A stretch of DNA of 64,000 nt. Source: Arthrobacter sp. QXT-31. GTDB lineage: Bacteria; Actinomycetota; Actinomycetes; Actinomycetales; Micrococcaceae. A model generated the notes under the pieces. That model was not told the DNA's origin, made no database searches, and worked only from the letters and a program-made list of their open reading frames with translations. Shown here one piece after another: positions 54,701 through 63,078 of the stretch. The position numbers were made by a program, and so were the translations under genes. The stretch is taken from NCBI RefSeq assembly GCF_001969265.1, contig NZ_CP019304.1:1922001-1986000 (forward strand), written 5' to 3'. The stretch's first letter is position 1. Each line of letters starts with the position of its first letter.

Positions 54701-55528
54701 CTAACCCCACTGTCCGCGCGCCTGCAGGACTTCCTTCAGCAGGTCGGCGCGGTCTGAGACGATCCCGTCCACGCCGAGGTCGAGCAGCCGGTGCATCTCG
54801 GCGGGGTCGTTGATCGTCCAGACATGCACATAGAGTCCCAGCTCGTGCGCGCGGCGCACATACTCCGGTGTGACGACGGGAATGGCCCGGTAGCGCACCG
54901 GCACCTGCAGGGCATCGACATCACGCAGCGCCCGGCGCAGCACGGCCCGCACCGGGGACCTGACTCCGCGGACCGAGAGCAGCGGCCCCAGCACCAGGAA
55001 GAGGGCATTAACCAGGGTCCCGGCCGATGAGGCGGTCCGGCGGCTGAGCCGCTTCAGGACTGCACGGCGCCGGAGGTCGGAGAAACTCGCGATCAGCACG
55101 CGGTCGTGGACCTGGTGGCGCTCGATCGCGGCCACGACGCTGGGCACGGAGTGCCAGTCCTTGACATCAAGGTTGAACCGCGTGCCCGGAAACGCCGCCA
55201 CGAGTTCGTCGAAGGTGGGCACGGGCTCAGCCCCGCCGATCCGCACCCGGCGGACCTCGTCCGCGGTGAGGTCGTGGATCCTGCCGCGGCCGTCGGTAAT
55301 CCGGTCCAGGGTGCGGTCGTGGAACAGGAGCAACTCACCGTCGGACGTGGTGTGGACGTCCGTCTCAAGGTGGCAAAAGCCAAGTTCGACGGCGGAGCTG
55401 AACGCCGCCAGCGAGTTTTCCAGGCCCTCCAGCGAGAATCCGCGGTGCGCCATGGCCACTGGGCTGCCTGACGCGGCAGAAGAGCCGGAAGGATAGCCGG
55501 CGGAGAAGTAAGGCAGGGGTCCGGTCAT
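54701..55528 (-). CDS. glycerophosphodiester phosphodiesterase
   Basis: Hydrolyses glycerophosphodiesters to glycerol 3-phosphate and an alcohol. It is 275 aa of the GDPD family (TIM barrel). The catalytic HR is H28-R29 in MAHRGFSLEG, with EN at E37-N38, the metal-binding ETD at E55-T56-D57 and H70 in LLFHDRTLDR. There is no signal peptide, so it acts in the cytoplasm, like UgpQ. The first 20 residues are Gly/Ser-rich. It starts 23 nt from the small gene at 55551, on the same strand. Confidence 0.93.
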   Translation of the reverse strand: MTGPLPYFSAGYPSGSSAASGSPVAMAHRGFSLEGLENSLAAFSSAVELGFCHLETDVHTTSDGELLLFHDRTLDRITDGRGRIHDLTADEVRRVRIGGAEPVPTFDELVAAFPGTRFNLDVKDWHSVPSVVAAIERHQVHDRVLIASFSDLRRRAVLKRLSRRTASSAGTLVNALFLVLGPLLSVRGVRSPVRAVLRRALRDVDALQVPVRYRAIPVVTPEYVRRAHELGLYVHVWTINDPAEMHRLLDLGVDGIVSDRADLLKEVLQARGQWG

Positions 55529-55550
55529 TCCCGAAGCTTAACGGAGCACC

Positions 55551-55793
55551 CTAGGCCGGCAGGATCTCCACGCCGTCGCTGCAGTGCAGCAGCGTGCGGC
55601 CGCGGCCGCCGTCGAGATCCACCCACACCACGGTACGGTCCGCCGTCAGGGCTGAAACACGGCCGCCGGTTTCAAAGCCGGGCGACAGCCGGACGGTGAC
55701 GCGGTCGCCCTCGCTCAGCGCCGACCAGTGAGCGGACGGCTCCGCCGGCCGCAATGGAGCCTCGACGGCATTTTTGGTCTTTCTCCTGGCCAC
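55551..55793 (-). CDS. small hypothetical protein with a beta-rich domain
   Basis: An 80-aa protein: 20 basic/Pro-rich residues, then a compact beta domain (GDRVTVRLSPGFETGGRVSAL and VVWVDLDGGRGRTLLHCSD). The pattern resembles Tudor/SH3-like or hypervariable nucleic-acid-binding folds, but I cannot name a family. The GTG at 55793 has GGGGACATC ahead. It is upstream of the GDPD gene, 22 bp away, and may be cotranscribed with it. Confidence 0.65.
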   Translation of the reverse strand: MARRKTKNAVEAPLRPAEPSAHWSALSEGDRVTVRLSPGFETGGRVSALTADRTVVWVDLDGGRGRTLLHCSDGVEILPA

Positions 55794-55900
55794 GATGTCC
55801 CCTATCGGTCACTCATCCAACACGCCACACCCTAAGGTGCGCACATGAACGCAAGTTGACCGCCAGCCGGGAGTTCGGTGGCAGGCCGGCGACAGCCGGC

Positions 55901-56719
55901 TTACGGCAACTGGAGGCCCAGCGCGGCGAGCCTTTCCTCCAGAATCTGGGCCACGCCGTCGTCGTCAAAGTGCGGCGCCTGCTGGCCGGCAGCCCGGATC
56001 GCCTCCGGGTGGCCGCTGGCCATGGCATAGCCCTGACCGGCCCAGCGGAGCATCTCAATGTCGTTGGGCATGTCGCCGAACGCCACCACGTCCGAGGCGT
56101 CGATCCCCAGCGAGGCGGCATACCCGGCCAGGGTGACGGCCTTGTTGATCCCGGGCACGGCGAGTTCCAGCATGGCGACGGTCGGCGCTGAGTGGGTTAC
56201 CGAGGCGAGGTTCCCGACGGCGGGGCTTACCTGTGCGAGGAACTCGTCGGCCGTGCCCTCCCGGACTATCGCCAGGAACTTCACGACGGCGTCTTCCGCA
56301 GTGAGCGTCGAGGCCAGCGGGGCAGGGGTGAATTCGGACAGCAGCTCGCTTGAGCCGTTTTCGATAAAGCCGGGCTCGAGGTGGAAGCCGGTGAGGGTCT
56401 CGGCTGCGAAGAGGGCGGTGGGGCGGAGGTTCTTGATGATGCGGCGGATTTCGAAGATGTCATCGATGGCCATGGTCTGGGCCGAGACAACCTTGTCCTC
56501 TTCCAGGTCCCACACTACGGCGCCGTTGGAACAGATCACGGTGCCCGTGTGCCCCAGCTGCTCCTCGAGCGGGTGGAGCCAGCGCGGCGGGCGGCCGGTG
56601 ACGAAGACGAGTTCGACGCCGGCGTTCCGGCAGGCGTGGAAGGCCCGGACGGTGCGGTCACTGATTCTTCCGTCGTGCCCAAGGATCGTTCCGTCTATGT
56701 CACTCGCTACCAACCGCAT
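55901..56719 (-). CDS. HAD-family hydrolase (Cof type), second copy
   Basis: A 272-aa phosphatase. The catalytic Asp pair D7 and D9 is in VASDIDGTILG, the Thr motif in FVTGRPPRW, and the Mg-binding VVAFGDMPNDIEML near 207-220. The type IIB cap is present. It is a paralogue of the HAD at 35731-36576. It follows the histidine kinase by 19 nt on the same strand, which could mean cotranscription. The substrate is unknown. Confidence 0.92.
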   Translation of the reverse strand: MRLVASDIDGTILGHDGRISDRTVRAFHACRNAGVELVFVTGRPPRWLHPLEEQLGHTGTVICSNGAVVWDLEEDKVVSAQTMAIDDIFEIRRIIKNLRPTALFAAETLTGFHLEPGFIENGSSELLSEFTPAPLASTLTAEDAVVKFLAIVREGTADEFLAQVSPAVGNLASVTHSAPTVAMLELAVPGINKAVTLAGYAASLGIDASDVVAFGDMPNDIEMLRWAGQGYAMASGHPEAIRAAGQQAPHFDDDGVAQILEERLAALGLQLP

Positions 56720-56738
56720 GGTGCCAGTTTACGTGGGC

Positions 56739-58463
56739 TCAGGAGACGGGGAGGCTCACCGTCACGGTAGTGCCCTTGCCCGGCGCACTGCTCAGGCTGA
56801 TGGAACCGCCATGGCCCTCGGCGATGGTCTTGCTGATCGGCAGGCCAAGGCCGGCGCCGGGGATGGCCGTTTCACGCGAGCGCGCAGCCCGGAAGAACTT
56901 GGTGAATGCCTGCTCCTGCTCCTGATCGTCCATCCCGATCCCGGTGTCTGCTATGGAACAGACGACGTGACTGTCCGCCCGGCGGGCAATCGCCGTGACC
57001 TTTCCCCCGTGCGGCGAGAACTTGATCGCATTGGAAACCAGGTTGCCGAACAGCTGCCGGATCCGGCCGGGATCGACGCGGGCGGTCAGGGGCTGTTCGA
57101 CGTCGAGGACGAGTTCCACGCCGCTGCCGGCTGCCTTGGCGGAGGAGGAGGCCACGACGCCGGCCAGCAGGCCGGCCACGTCGGCCTCCTGCAGCGCCAG
57201 CTCGATCCGCTCGGAAGCAATCGCAATCAGGTCGTTCACAAGCCCCAGCAGGTTGTGGGCGTTCCGCTGCACGATCTTCAGTTCCTCCTCGATGTCCTCA
57301 TGGCCGGGCTCGTCGAGGACCAGTTCGAGGTAGCCAAGGATGGACGTCAGCGGGGTGCGCAGCTCGTGGGAGACGGTGGCCACGAAATTGTCCTTGGCCG
57401 ACAGGGCATGGATCAGCGCCGTGACTTCGGCGAACGTGATCACCGCGCCGCGGCGGTCACCGCTGCCGGAGCCCATGGTGCGGGCCGTGACGGAGTAAGC
57501 GCGCATGCCCCGACCCTGACTAGCCCCGCCCTGACCGGCCCCGCCTTCAGCAGCCCAGCTTTCACCGGCCCAGTACAGTTCGTCCGTGAACGTCTCGCCG
57601 GCCGCCGCGCGCGCTGCGGGGAAGCGTTCGGGCGGCACCGGAGTGGTGCGGTCCGCTTCGAAGAGCCACGGCCGGCTGCCCGGCGGGGCCGGGCGCGAGA
57701 GTGCGGAATCAGTCTGCAGGGCCTTGTTGGTCAGCACGTCCTGTCCGTCCTGGTCCACGACCTGGACGGCCACATTCACTGTAGAGAGCACGGCATCCAG
57801 CAGCCGCTGCCGGCGGACGCTCTCGGCGGCTGTGTCCGCGAGGGCTTCGTCTTTCCTGACCAGGGTCTGCCTCTGCCGGTAGAGCGTGCCCGCCACCACG
57901 TGAGCCGTGACGGCGATGGCGGCCATGACAAGGGGCATGAAAATCGTGCGGATCATCGATGCCTGCGTGGGCGGGGTGCCAAAAACGGCGGGGGGAAGAA
58001 TCGCGCTGAGGATCGTCGCGGCCACCGCGAGGACCACGCCCATCCGGTCGCGGTCAACGGACAGCCAAATCACGGGAAAGACCAGCAGCAGGCTCAGGAC
58101 GTTGAAGTTGGAACCTCCGGCCTCCCTCGTGAAGCCGATGGCCACGCAGTCGAGCACCGGAATCACGGCGCACGCCTTTGCCGGAAGCCTGCCCCAGGGA
58201 ACGGCGACGCTCAGTGTAAGAAGCGCGGTGTGTGCCAGCAGGGCGAGCCGGAAGCGGGGATCAGCCAGTGTCTCCGGGTAAAAAACCCAGGCGGCCACAA
58301 CCACCAGCAGCACCGTCACTGAAAGGGGCAACTGCCTGACAACGACGCCGCCGCGCCCGCCAAGCCCGCCAAAGAATGCGTCCACCCTGTCGGCCAATGG
58401 TGTACCGGAACCGGTGTCTGGCCAAACGCCCGGCCGGTCCCGCGGCACACTTACACGACCCAT
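56739..58463 (-). CDS. orphan sensor histidine kinase
   Basis: A 574-aa membrane kinase. Residues about 48-195 contain five or six membrane helices; a PAS-like region (about 225-350) contains QDGQDVLTNKAL. HisKA carries the phosphorylated H366 in VATVSHELRTPLTSI, and the HATPase domain has the N box (LVSNAIKF), G1 (DTGIGM) and G2 (GAGLGLPISKTI). Residues about 303-318 (WAAEGGAGQGGASQGRG) are a low-complexity insertion from short repeats at 57513-57560. No response regulator is adjacent. ATG at 58463 has GGGGGAGAG upstream. Confidence 0.95.
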   Translation of the reverse strand: MGRVSVPRDRPGVWPDTGSGTPLADRVDAFFGGLGGRGGVVVRQLPLSVTVLLVVVAAWVFYPETLADPRFRLALLAHTALLTLSVAVPWGRLPAKACAVIPVLDCVAIGFTREAGGSNFNVLSLLLVFPVIWLSVDRDRMGVVLAVAATILSAILPPAVFGTPPTQASMIRTIFMPLVMAAIAVTAHVVAGTLYRQRQTLVRKDEALADTAAESVRRQRLLDAVLSTVNVAVQVVDQDGQDVLTNKALQTDSALSRPAPPGSRPWLFEADRTTPVPPERFPAARAAAGETFTDELYWAGESWAAEGGAGQGGASQGRGMRAYSVTARTMGSGSGDRRGAVITFAEVTALIHALSAKDNFVATVSHELRTPLTSILGYLELVLDEPGHEDIEEELKIVQRNAHNLLGLVNDLIAIASERIELALQEADVAGLLAGVVASSSAKAAGSGVELVLDVEQPLTARVDPGRIRQLFGNLVSNAIKFSPHGGKVTAIARRADSHVVCSIADTGIGMDDQEQEQAFTKFFRAARSRETAIPGAGLGLPISKTIAEGHGGSISLSSAPGKGTTVTVSLPVS

Positions 58464-58583
58464 CAGTCTCTCCCCCGGAGCAGCATGAAGTACGTGCCTC
58501 CGGCTGCTTGAAGGTCAGTGGTCATAGCCTAGCGGGCACAGCGGAAACCGGCGGGGGGTAGATCAATTTTTTACGCTGCGGTC

Positions 58584-59627
58584 CTAATGGCGGGGCGGCG
58601 CAGTGGACTCCCGCACCACCAGCTGGGTGGCAAGCTCCACCCGGTTGGAGTCCAGCTCTTCGCCCCGCGCCTGGCTCAGGACCGCCCGCAGCGCCGCCCT
58701 TCCCATTTCATGCAGCGGCTGCGAGACCGAGGTCAGGGAGGGTACGGCATCCTCTGCCAGCGTGGTTCCGTCGAAACCCACAAGGCTGAGGTCTTCCGGG
58801 ATGCGGATGCCGTGGTGGCGGGCCTCCCGAAGGACTCCGACAGCAACGCTGTCGCTGCCGGCAAAGATCGCCGTCGGCTGTTTTGGCAGGGCAATCAGGC
58901 GCTGAAGCCCCTCGATGCCGTGATGGGTGCGGAATTTTCCGTGAATGATGTATTCCGGATTCACCGTCGCGCCCCCGGCCGCCAGGGCGGACATGTAGCC
59001 ATGCAGGCGCGCCTGGTTGCACTCGGCTGTCTCGTGCCCGCCCAAGTAAGCAATGTCCCTGTGCCCGAGCTTGATCAGGTGCTCCGCGGCGGCCTTGCCG
59101 CCTGCCCAGTTCGTCGCTCCGACACTGACCACGTCCGGTGGCGGCGGGTTAAGCGGATCCACCACGGCCACCGGGATGTTCCGCCGCCTGAGGGCTGTCA
59201 GCTGGGCTTCACTGAAGTCAGAGGTCACCAGGATCAGCCCGATCCTGCCGTGCGCAACCATCCGCTCCGCCCGTTTTTCGGGACTGAGGCCAGGAATTGC
59301 CCCGCTGCTGGCGGTGCTCATAAGAACCTCCACTCCAACAGACGCCGCATACTCGAGGATTCCGTTGAGGACAGCGGTCGAGTAAGCAGGCGTGAAGGCA
59401 TCAAAGGAGACCTCGACGATTGAAGGCTCAGGCGTGACAATGCGGCGCTGCAACGGTGACTGGTAACCGGCGTCGACCAGTGCCGCCAGCACTTTGGCCC
59501 GGGTTTCTTCCGCCACATCTTCGCGGCCGTTGACCACCTTGGAGACGGTAGGCGTCGAGACGCCCGTCAACCTCGCAATAGCTGCCAGCGTGGTCTTCTT
59601 CGGGGGTGTCGAGAGGGACACTGCCAT
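58584..59627 (-). CDS. LacI-family transcriptional regulator
   Basis: A 347-aa regulator. The helix-turn-helix is at about 13-32 (LAAIARLTGVSTPTVSKVVN), and the periplasmic-binding-protein-like effector domain follows (DSVAVGVLREARHHGIRIPE). It is divergent from the sugar ABC genes, with 258 bp between them, so it likely represses them and itself in the absence of the sugar. CGAAA/TTTCG dyads near both starts are candidate operators. The effector sugar is unknown. Confidence 0.95.
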   Translation of the reverse strand: MAVSLSTPPKKTTLAAIARLTGVSTPTVSKVVNGREDVAEETRAKVLAALVDAGYQSPLQRRIVTPEPSIVEVSFDAFTPAYSTAVLNGILEYAASVGVEVLMSTASSGAIPGLSPEKRAERMVAHGRIGLILVTSDFSEAQLTALRRRNIPVAVVDPLNPPPPDVVSVGATNWAGGKAAAEHLIKLGHRDIAYLGGHETAECNQARLHGYMSALAAGGATVNPEYIIHGKFRTHHGIEGLQRLIALPKQPTAIFAGSDSVAVGVLREARHHGIRIPEDLSLVGFDGTTLAEDAVPSLTSVSQPLHEMGRAALRAVLSQARGEELDSNRVELATQLVVRESTAPPRH

Positions 59628-59636
59628 TCCGCCTTT

Positions 59637-59649
59637 CGAAAATGTTTCG
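59637..59649. promoter_or_regulatory. CGAAA-N3-TTTCG operator candidate near lacI-type gene start
   Basis: CGAAA-ATG-TTTCG lies 10 bp ahead of the LacI-family start on the minus strand, at or near its ribosome binding site. It pairs with the site at 59778. From memory, Streptomyces LacI-family BxlR binds CGAA-N-TTCG, a close relative. Confidence 0.5.
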
Positions 59650-59728
59650 CCGCAAGAAGTCTCGCCCAGTCCGCCGAGAACGTCAACTGCTGCCTGAATT
59701 CAGCGCCAGCTCGGCCCCTATGAAAGCC

Positions 59729-59757
59729 TTGACCGTGACGCCGATCACTAGTACGTT
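59729..59757 (+). promoter_or_regulatory. promoter of the sugar ABC genes
   Basis: TTGACC (59729-59734), a 17-bp spacer and TACGTT (59752-59757). The predicted start of transcription is near 59764, leaving a leader of about 120 nt. The TCGAAAAGTTTCGA dyad lies just downstream, where a repressor would act. Confidence 0.6.
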
Positions 59758-59777
59758 TACACCGTATCGAACGCTTA

Positions 59778-59791
59778 TCGAAAAGTTTCGA
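59778..59791. promoter_or_regulatory. TCGAAA-AG-TTTCGA operator candidate
   Basis: A perfect 14-bp palindrome with 6-bp arms, about 14 bp after the predicted transcription start of the ABC operon. It shares CGAAA/TTTCG half-sites with 59637-59649 but has a 2-bp rather than 3-bp centre. Confidence 0.6.
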
Positions 59792-59885
59792 GAAGCACGC
59801 TTTCAAATTCGTTCCCGTCTCGCAGCGGAGACGGGGTTTCAAGCCTGGGAGCCAACGACGCCCCCGAAGGATGAACGGAAGACTG

Positions 59886-61205
59886 ATGAAATTTCGCAAA
59901 CTGCACGCCGCAGGGACAGCCCTCACTGCCGGCGCCCTCGCCCTTTCCCTGGCAGCCTGCGGCTCCAGCGGCCCGTCCAGCAGCTCCGCCAATGCGGATT
60001 CTGCTTCCATGTGGGGCCTGACAGGCGGGAACCAGGTGCCGCTCAAGAATTCTGTCGACGCGTGGAACAGCGCCCACAGTGACCAGAGCATCAAGGTCGA
60101 GTTCTTTGCGAATGACGCATACAAGACCAAGGTCCGCACGGCAGTTGGTGCCGGGCAGGGACCAACCTTCATCTACGGCTGGGGCGGCGGCGTGCTGAAG
60201 TCCTACGTCGATGCCGGACAGGTTGAGGATTTGACCGGATTCCTGGAGAAGAATCCGGAGGTGAAGGACCGGTACCTGCCGGCCGTGCTGAAGAACGGCG
60301 AGATCGACGGCAAGGCTTACGCCATCCCCAACAACAACGCCCAGCCGGTGATCCTCTATTACAACAAGGAAGTATTCGACAAGGTGGGCGCACAGCCGCC
60401 AAAGACCTGGGACGAGCTGATGGCACTGGTGCCGAAGTTCAAGGCCGCGGGCATTGCCCCGTTTTCGCTGGCCGGCCAGTCCAAGTGGCCGAACCTCATG
60501 TGGCTTGAGTACCTGGTTGAGCGCATCGGCGGCCCCGAAGTGTTCGCAAACATCGCTGCGAACAAGCCCAACGCCTGGTCCGACCCGGCCGTTGCGGAGT
60601 CCCTGACCAAGATCCAGGAACTGGTTGACGCCGGAGGGTTCGTCAACGGCTTCTCCTCGATCGCCGCCGACAGCAGCGCCGACCAGGCCCTGCTGTACAC
60701 CGGCAAAGCTGCCATGATCCTCCAGGGCGGCTGGATCTACCAGGGCATGAAGAAGGACGCCGGGAACTTTGTAAGCAGCGGCAAGCTCGGCTTCACCTCG
60801 TTCCCGTCCGTATCCGGCGGCAAGGGCGACCCCGCGAACGTTGTGGGCAACCCGTCCAACTTCTGGTCAGTGTCCTCCAAGGCCACCGAATCCCAGAAGG
60901 AAGCCGCACTGAACTACATCAAGGACGGCATGTTCACTGAAAAGAACACCCAGGACCTGATCGACTCCGGCGCTGTGCCGGTGATCAAGGGCATCGAGTC
61001 CAAGCTCGAGGCATCCCCGGACAAGGACTTCCTGACCTTCGCCTATGGCCTGGCCAAGGACGCACCCACGTTCACTATGTCTTGGGACCAGGCCCTGAGC
61101 CCCGACCAGGGTGACGCCATGCTCTCCAACCTGGACCAGATCTTCCTGAAGAAGATCACCCCCCAGCAGTTCGTGGACACCATGAACGCGACGGTGGCGA
61201 AGTAG
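59886..61205 (+). CDS. extracellular sugar-binding lipoprotein (ABC transporter)
   Basis: A 439-aa solute-binding protein of the family 1 (SBP_bac_1) carbohydrate type. The lipobox LSLAAC gives acylated C25, followed by a Ser-rich linker. The mature part has typical MalE-like features (AIPNNNAQPVILYYNKEVFDKVG in parts, and KAAMILQGGWIYQGM). ATG at 59886 has GGAAG; one at 59871 is possible. It is followed after 2 nt by the first permease. No ATPase gene is in the window, so a shared MsiK/MsmK-type ATPase is likely. Confidence 0.95.
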   Translation: MKFRKLHAAGTALTAGALALSLAACGSSGPSSSSANADSASMWGLTGGNQVPLKNSVDAWNSAHSDQSIKVEFFANDAYKTKVRTAVGAGQGPTFIYGWGGGVLKSYVDAGQVEDLTGFLEKNPEVKDRYLPAVLKNGEIDGKAYAIPNNNAQPVILYYNKEVFDKVGAQPPKTWDELMALVPKFKAAGIAPFSLAGQSKWPNLMWLEYLVERIGGPEVFANIAANKPNAWSDPAVAESLTKIQELVDAGGFVNGFSSIAADSSADQALLYTGKAAMILQGGWIYQGMKKDAGNFVSSGKLGFTSFPSVSGGKGDPANVVGNPSNFWSVSSKATESQKEAALNYIKDGMFTEKNTQDLIDSGAVPVIKGIESKLEASPDKDFLTFAYGLAKDAPTFTMSWDQALSPDQGDAMLSNLDQIFLKKITPQQFVDTMNATVAK

Positions 61206-61207
61206 CC

Positions 61208-62125
61208 GTGGCTTTGACTACAAGCTCCTCCCGGCGGACCCTGAGCAGGCGGCCCCTGCGCAAGGGTCCGTCCGGGTGGCTCGCCGTGCCGGCCCTCGTT
61301 TTCTTCCTGGCCTTCGCAGTAATCCCGCTGGGCGGGGTGCTCTTTCTCAGCTTCACGAGCTGGGACGGCCTGGGCGAAATCAGGCTGGATGGCCTTGGCA
61401 GCTGGACTTCCGTCCTTACCGATCCGGTGACCGGCAACGCATTGGTGGTCACCGCAAAGATCATCGTCTTCTCGTTCATTGTCCAGGCACCCATCAGCCT
61501 GCTGCTGGGCGTGTTCACCTCCGGTGCACAGAAGTACCGTGCTGCCCTTGCGGTGCTGTACTTCGTGCCGCTGCTGCTCTCGTCCGCAGCCGTCGCCATC
61601 GCATTCAAGGCCCTCCTGGACCCCAACTTCGGAATGGGACCCGGGCTGGGCATTCCCGCCCTGGCACAGGACTGGCTCGGCAATTCGGATCTGGTCCTGT
61701 TCGTGGTGGTCTTCGTGATCGCCTGGCAGTTCGTCCCCTTCCACACCCTCATCTACCAGGGCGGCGTCCGCCAGATCCCCACCTCGCTGTATGAGGCGGC
61801 ACAGATCGACGGGGCAGGCCGGATCAAGCAGTTCTTCCACGTCACGCTGCCCCAGCTGAAGTACACCATGATCACCTCATCCACGCTCATGGTGGTGGGC
61901 TCCCTGGCCTACTTCGACCTGGTCTTCGTCCTGACAGCCGGTGGCCCCGGCTATTCCACCCGGCTGCTTCCACTGCACATGTATCTCACCGGATTCAAGG
62001 CCAACGACATGGGCGCGGCCAGCGCCCTGGGAGTCATCCTGGTGGTGATCGGCCTGGTCCTGGCCCTCCTCCTGCAGCGGCTCGGCGGACGCAGCCGCAG
62101 CGCAAGCCAACTTGAAGGAGCCTGA
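61208..62125 (+). CDS. sugar ABC transporter permease (MalF-like)
   Basis: A 305-aa inner-membrane subunit with six membrane helices after a basic N-terminus. The cytoplasmic EAA loop that contacts the ATPase is at about 193-222 (YEAAQIDGAGRIKQFFHVTL). GTG at 61208 begins 2 nt after the binding-protein stop, so translation is coupled. It ends 1 nt before the next permease. Confidence 0.95.
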   Translation: MALTTSSSRRTLSRRPLRKGPSGWLAVPALVFFLAFAVIPLGGVLFLSFTSWDGLGEIRLDGLGSWTSVLTDPVTGNALVVTAKIIVFSFIVQAPISLLLGVFTSGAQKYRAALAVLYFVPLLLSSAAVAIAFKALLDPNFGMGPGLGIPALAQDWLGNSDLVLFVVVFVIAWQFVPFHTLIYQGGVRQIPTSLYEAAQIDGAGRIKQFFHVTLPQLKYTMITSSTLMVVGSLAYFDLVFVLTAGGPGYSTRLLPLHMYLTGFKANDMGAASALGVILVVIGLVLALLLQRLGGRSRSASQLEGA

Positions 62126-62126
62126 C

Positions 62127-63026
62127 ATGGCCTCAACCACCCAGCTCGCGGCTCCTCCTGCAGCCCCTGCCTCCCGGCGGCAGCCCGTGCCGCGCGGTAC
62201 CAAGGGCGCGGGCAGCCGTCCCAATTTCCTCGGCTCGCTCGGCGGGTGGATCTGGCTTGCCGTGATCATCCTGCCCGTCTACTACGTCATCATCACCAGC
62301 CTGAAGGACCAGGCTGGATTCTTCTCCACCAACCCGATGATGCCGCCGACAGAGCCAACGCTGGACAACTACAAGCTGGTCCTGGAGAAGGACTTTGCCA
62401 TGTATTTCGCCAACAGCCTGATTGTCACCATCGGCAGTGTGATTCCCGCCCTGCTGGTGTCCTTCATGGCGGCATACGCCATCGTGCGTGGCAGCGGCTG
62501 GTTCGTGAATTCCACTAACAAGCTCTTCCTGCTGGGCCTGGCTATCCCCCTGCACGCCACGATCATCCCCATCTACTGGATGATCACCCGCGCCCATATG
62601 TACGACACCCTCCTGGCGCTGATCCTGCCTTCCATCGCCTTTGCCATACCGATCTCTGTTCTGATCCTGTCCAACTTCATGCGGGACGTGCCGAATGAGC
62701 TGTTCGAGTCCATGCGGCTGGATGGATGCAGCGACTGGACCATGATGTGGCGGCTGGCACTGCCCCTCATGCGCCCCGCGGTGGTAACGGTCGGAATCTA
62801 CAACGCCCTGCACGTGTGGAACGGCTTCCTGTTCCCGCTCATCCTGACGCAGAGCCCTTCCACCCGGGTGCTCCCGCTGTCCCTGTGGACGTTCCAGGAC
62901 GAATTCACATCCAACATCCCCGCTGTGCTGGCCTCCGTGGTCCTGGCCACGCTGCCATTGCTGGTGCTCTACGTCATGGCCCGCCGCCAGCTGCTCAGCG
63001 GCCTGACCGCCGGTTTCAGCAAGTGA
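62127..63026 (+). CDS. sugar ABC transporter permease (MalG-like)
   Basis: A 299-aa partner permease with six membrane helices and the EAA loop LFESMRLDGCSDWTMMWRL at about 193-211. The N-terminal 30 residues are Ala/Pro/Arg-rich. ATG at 62127 follows GAAGGAG. Together with the previous gene it would form the heterodimeric channel. The oxidoreductase gene follows after 52 bp. Confidence 0.95.
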   Translation: MASTTQLAAPPAAPASRRQPVPRGTKGAGSRPNFLGSLGGWIWLAVIILPVYYVIITSLKDQAGFFSTNPMMPPTEPTLDNYKLVLEKDFAMYFANSLIVTIGSVIPALLVSFMAAYAIVRGSGWFVNSTNKLFLLGLAIPLHATIIPIYWMITRAHMYDTLLALILPSIAFAIPISVLILSNFMRDVPNELFESMRLDGCSDWTMMWRLALPLMRPAVVTVGIYNALHVWNGFLFPLILTQSPSTRVLPLSLWTFQDEFTSNIPAVLASVVLATLPLLVLYVMARRQLLSGLTAGFSK

Positions 63027-63078
63027 GCCTCTGCCCAGGGTTACAGCAACTGGGCCAGAGGAAGAAAGGAACAAACCA

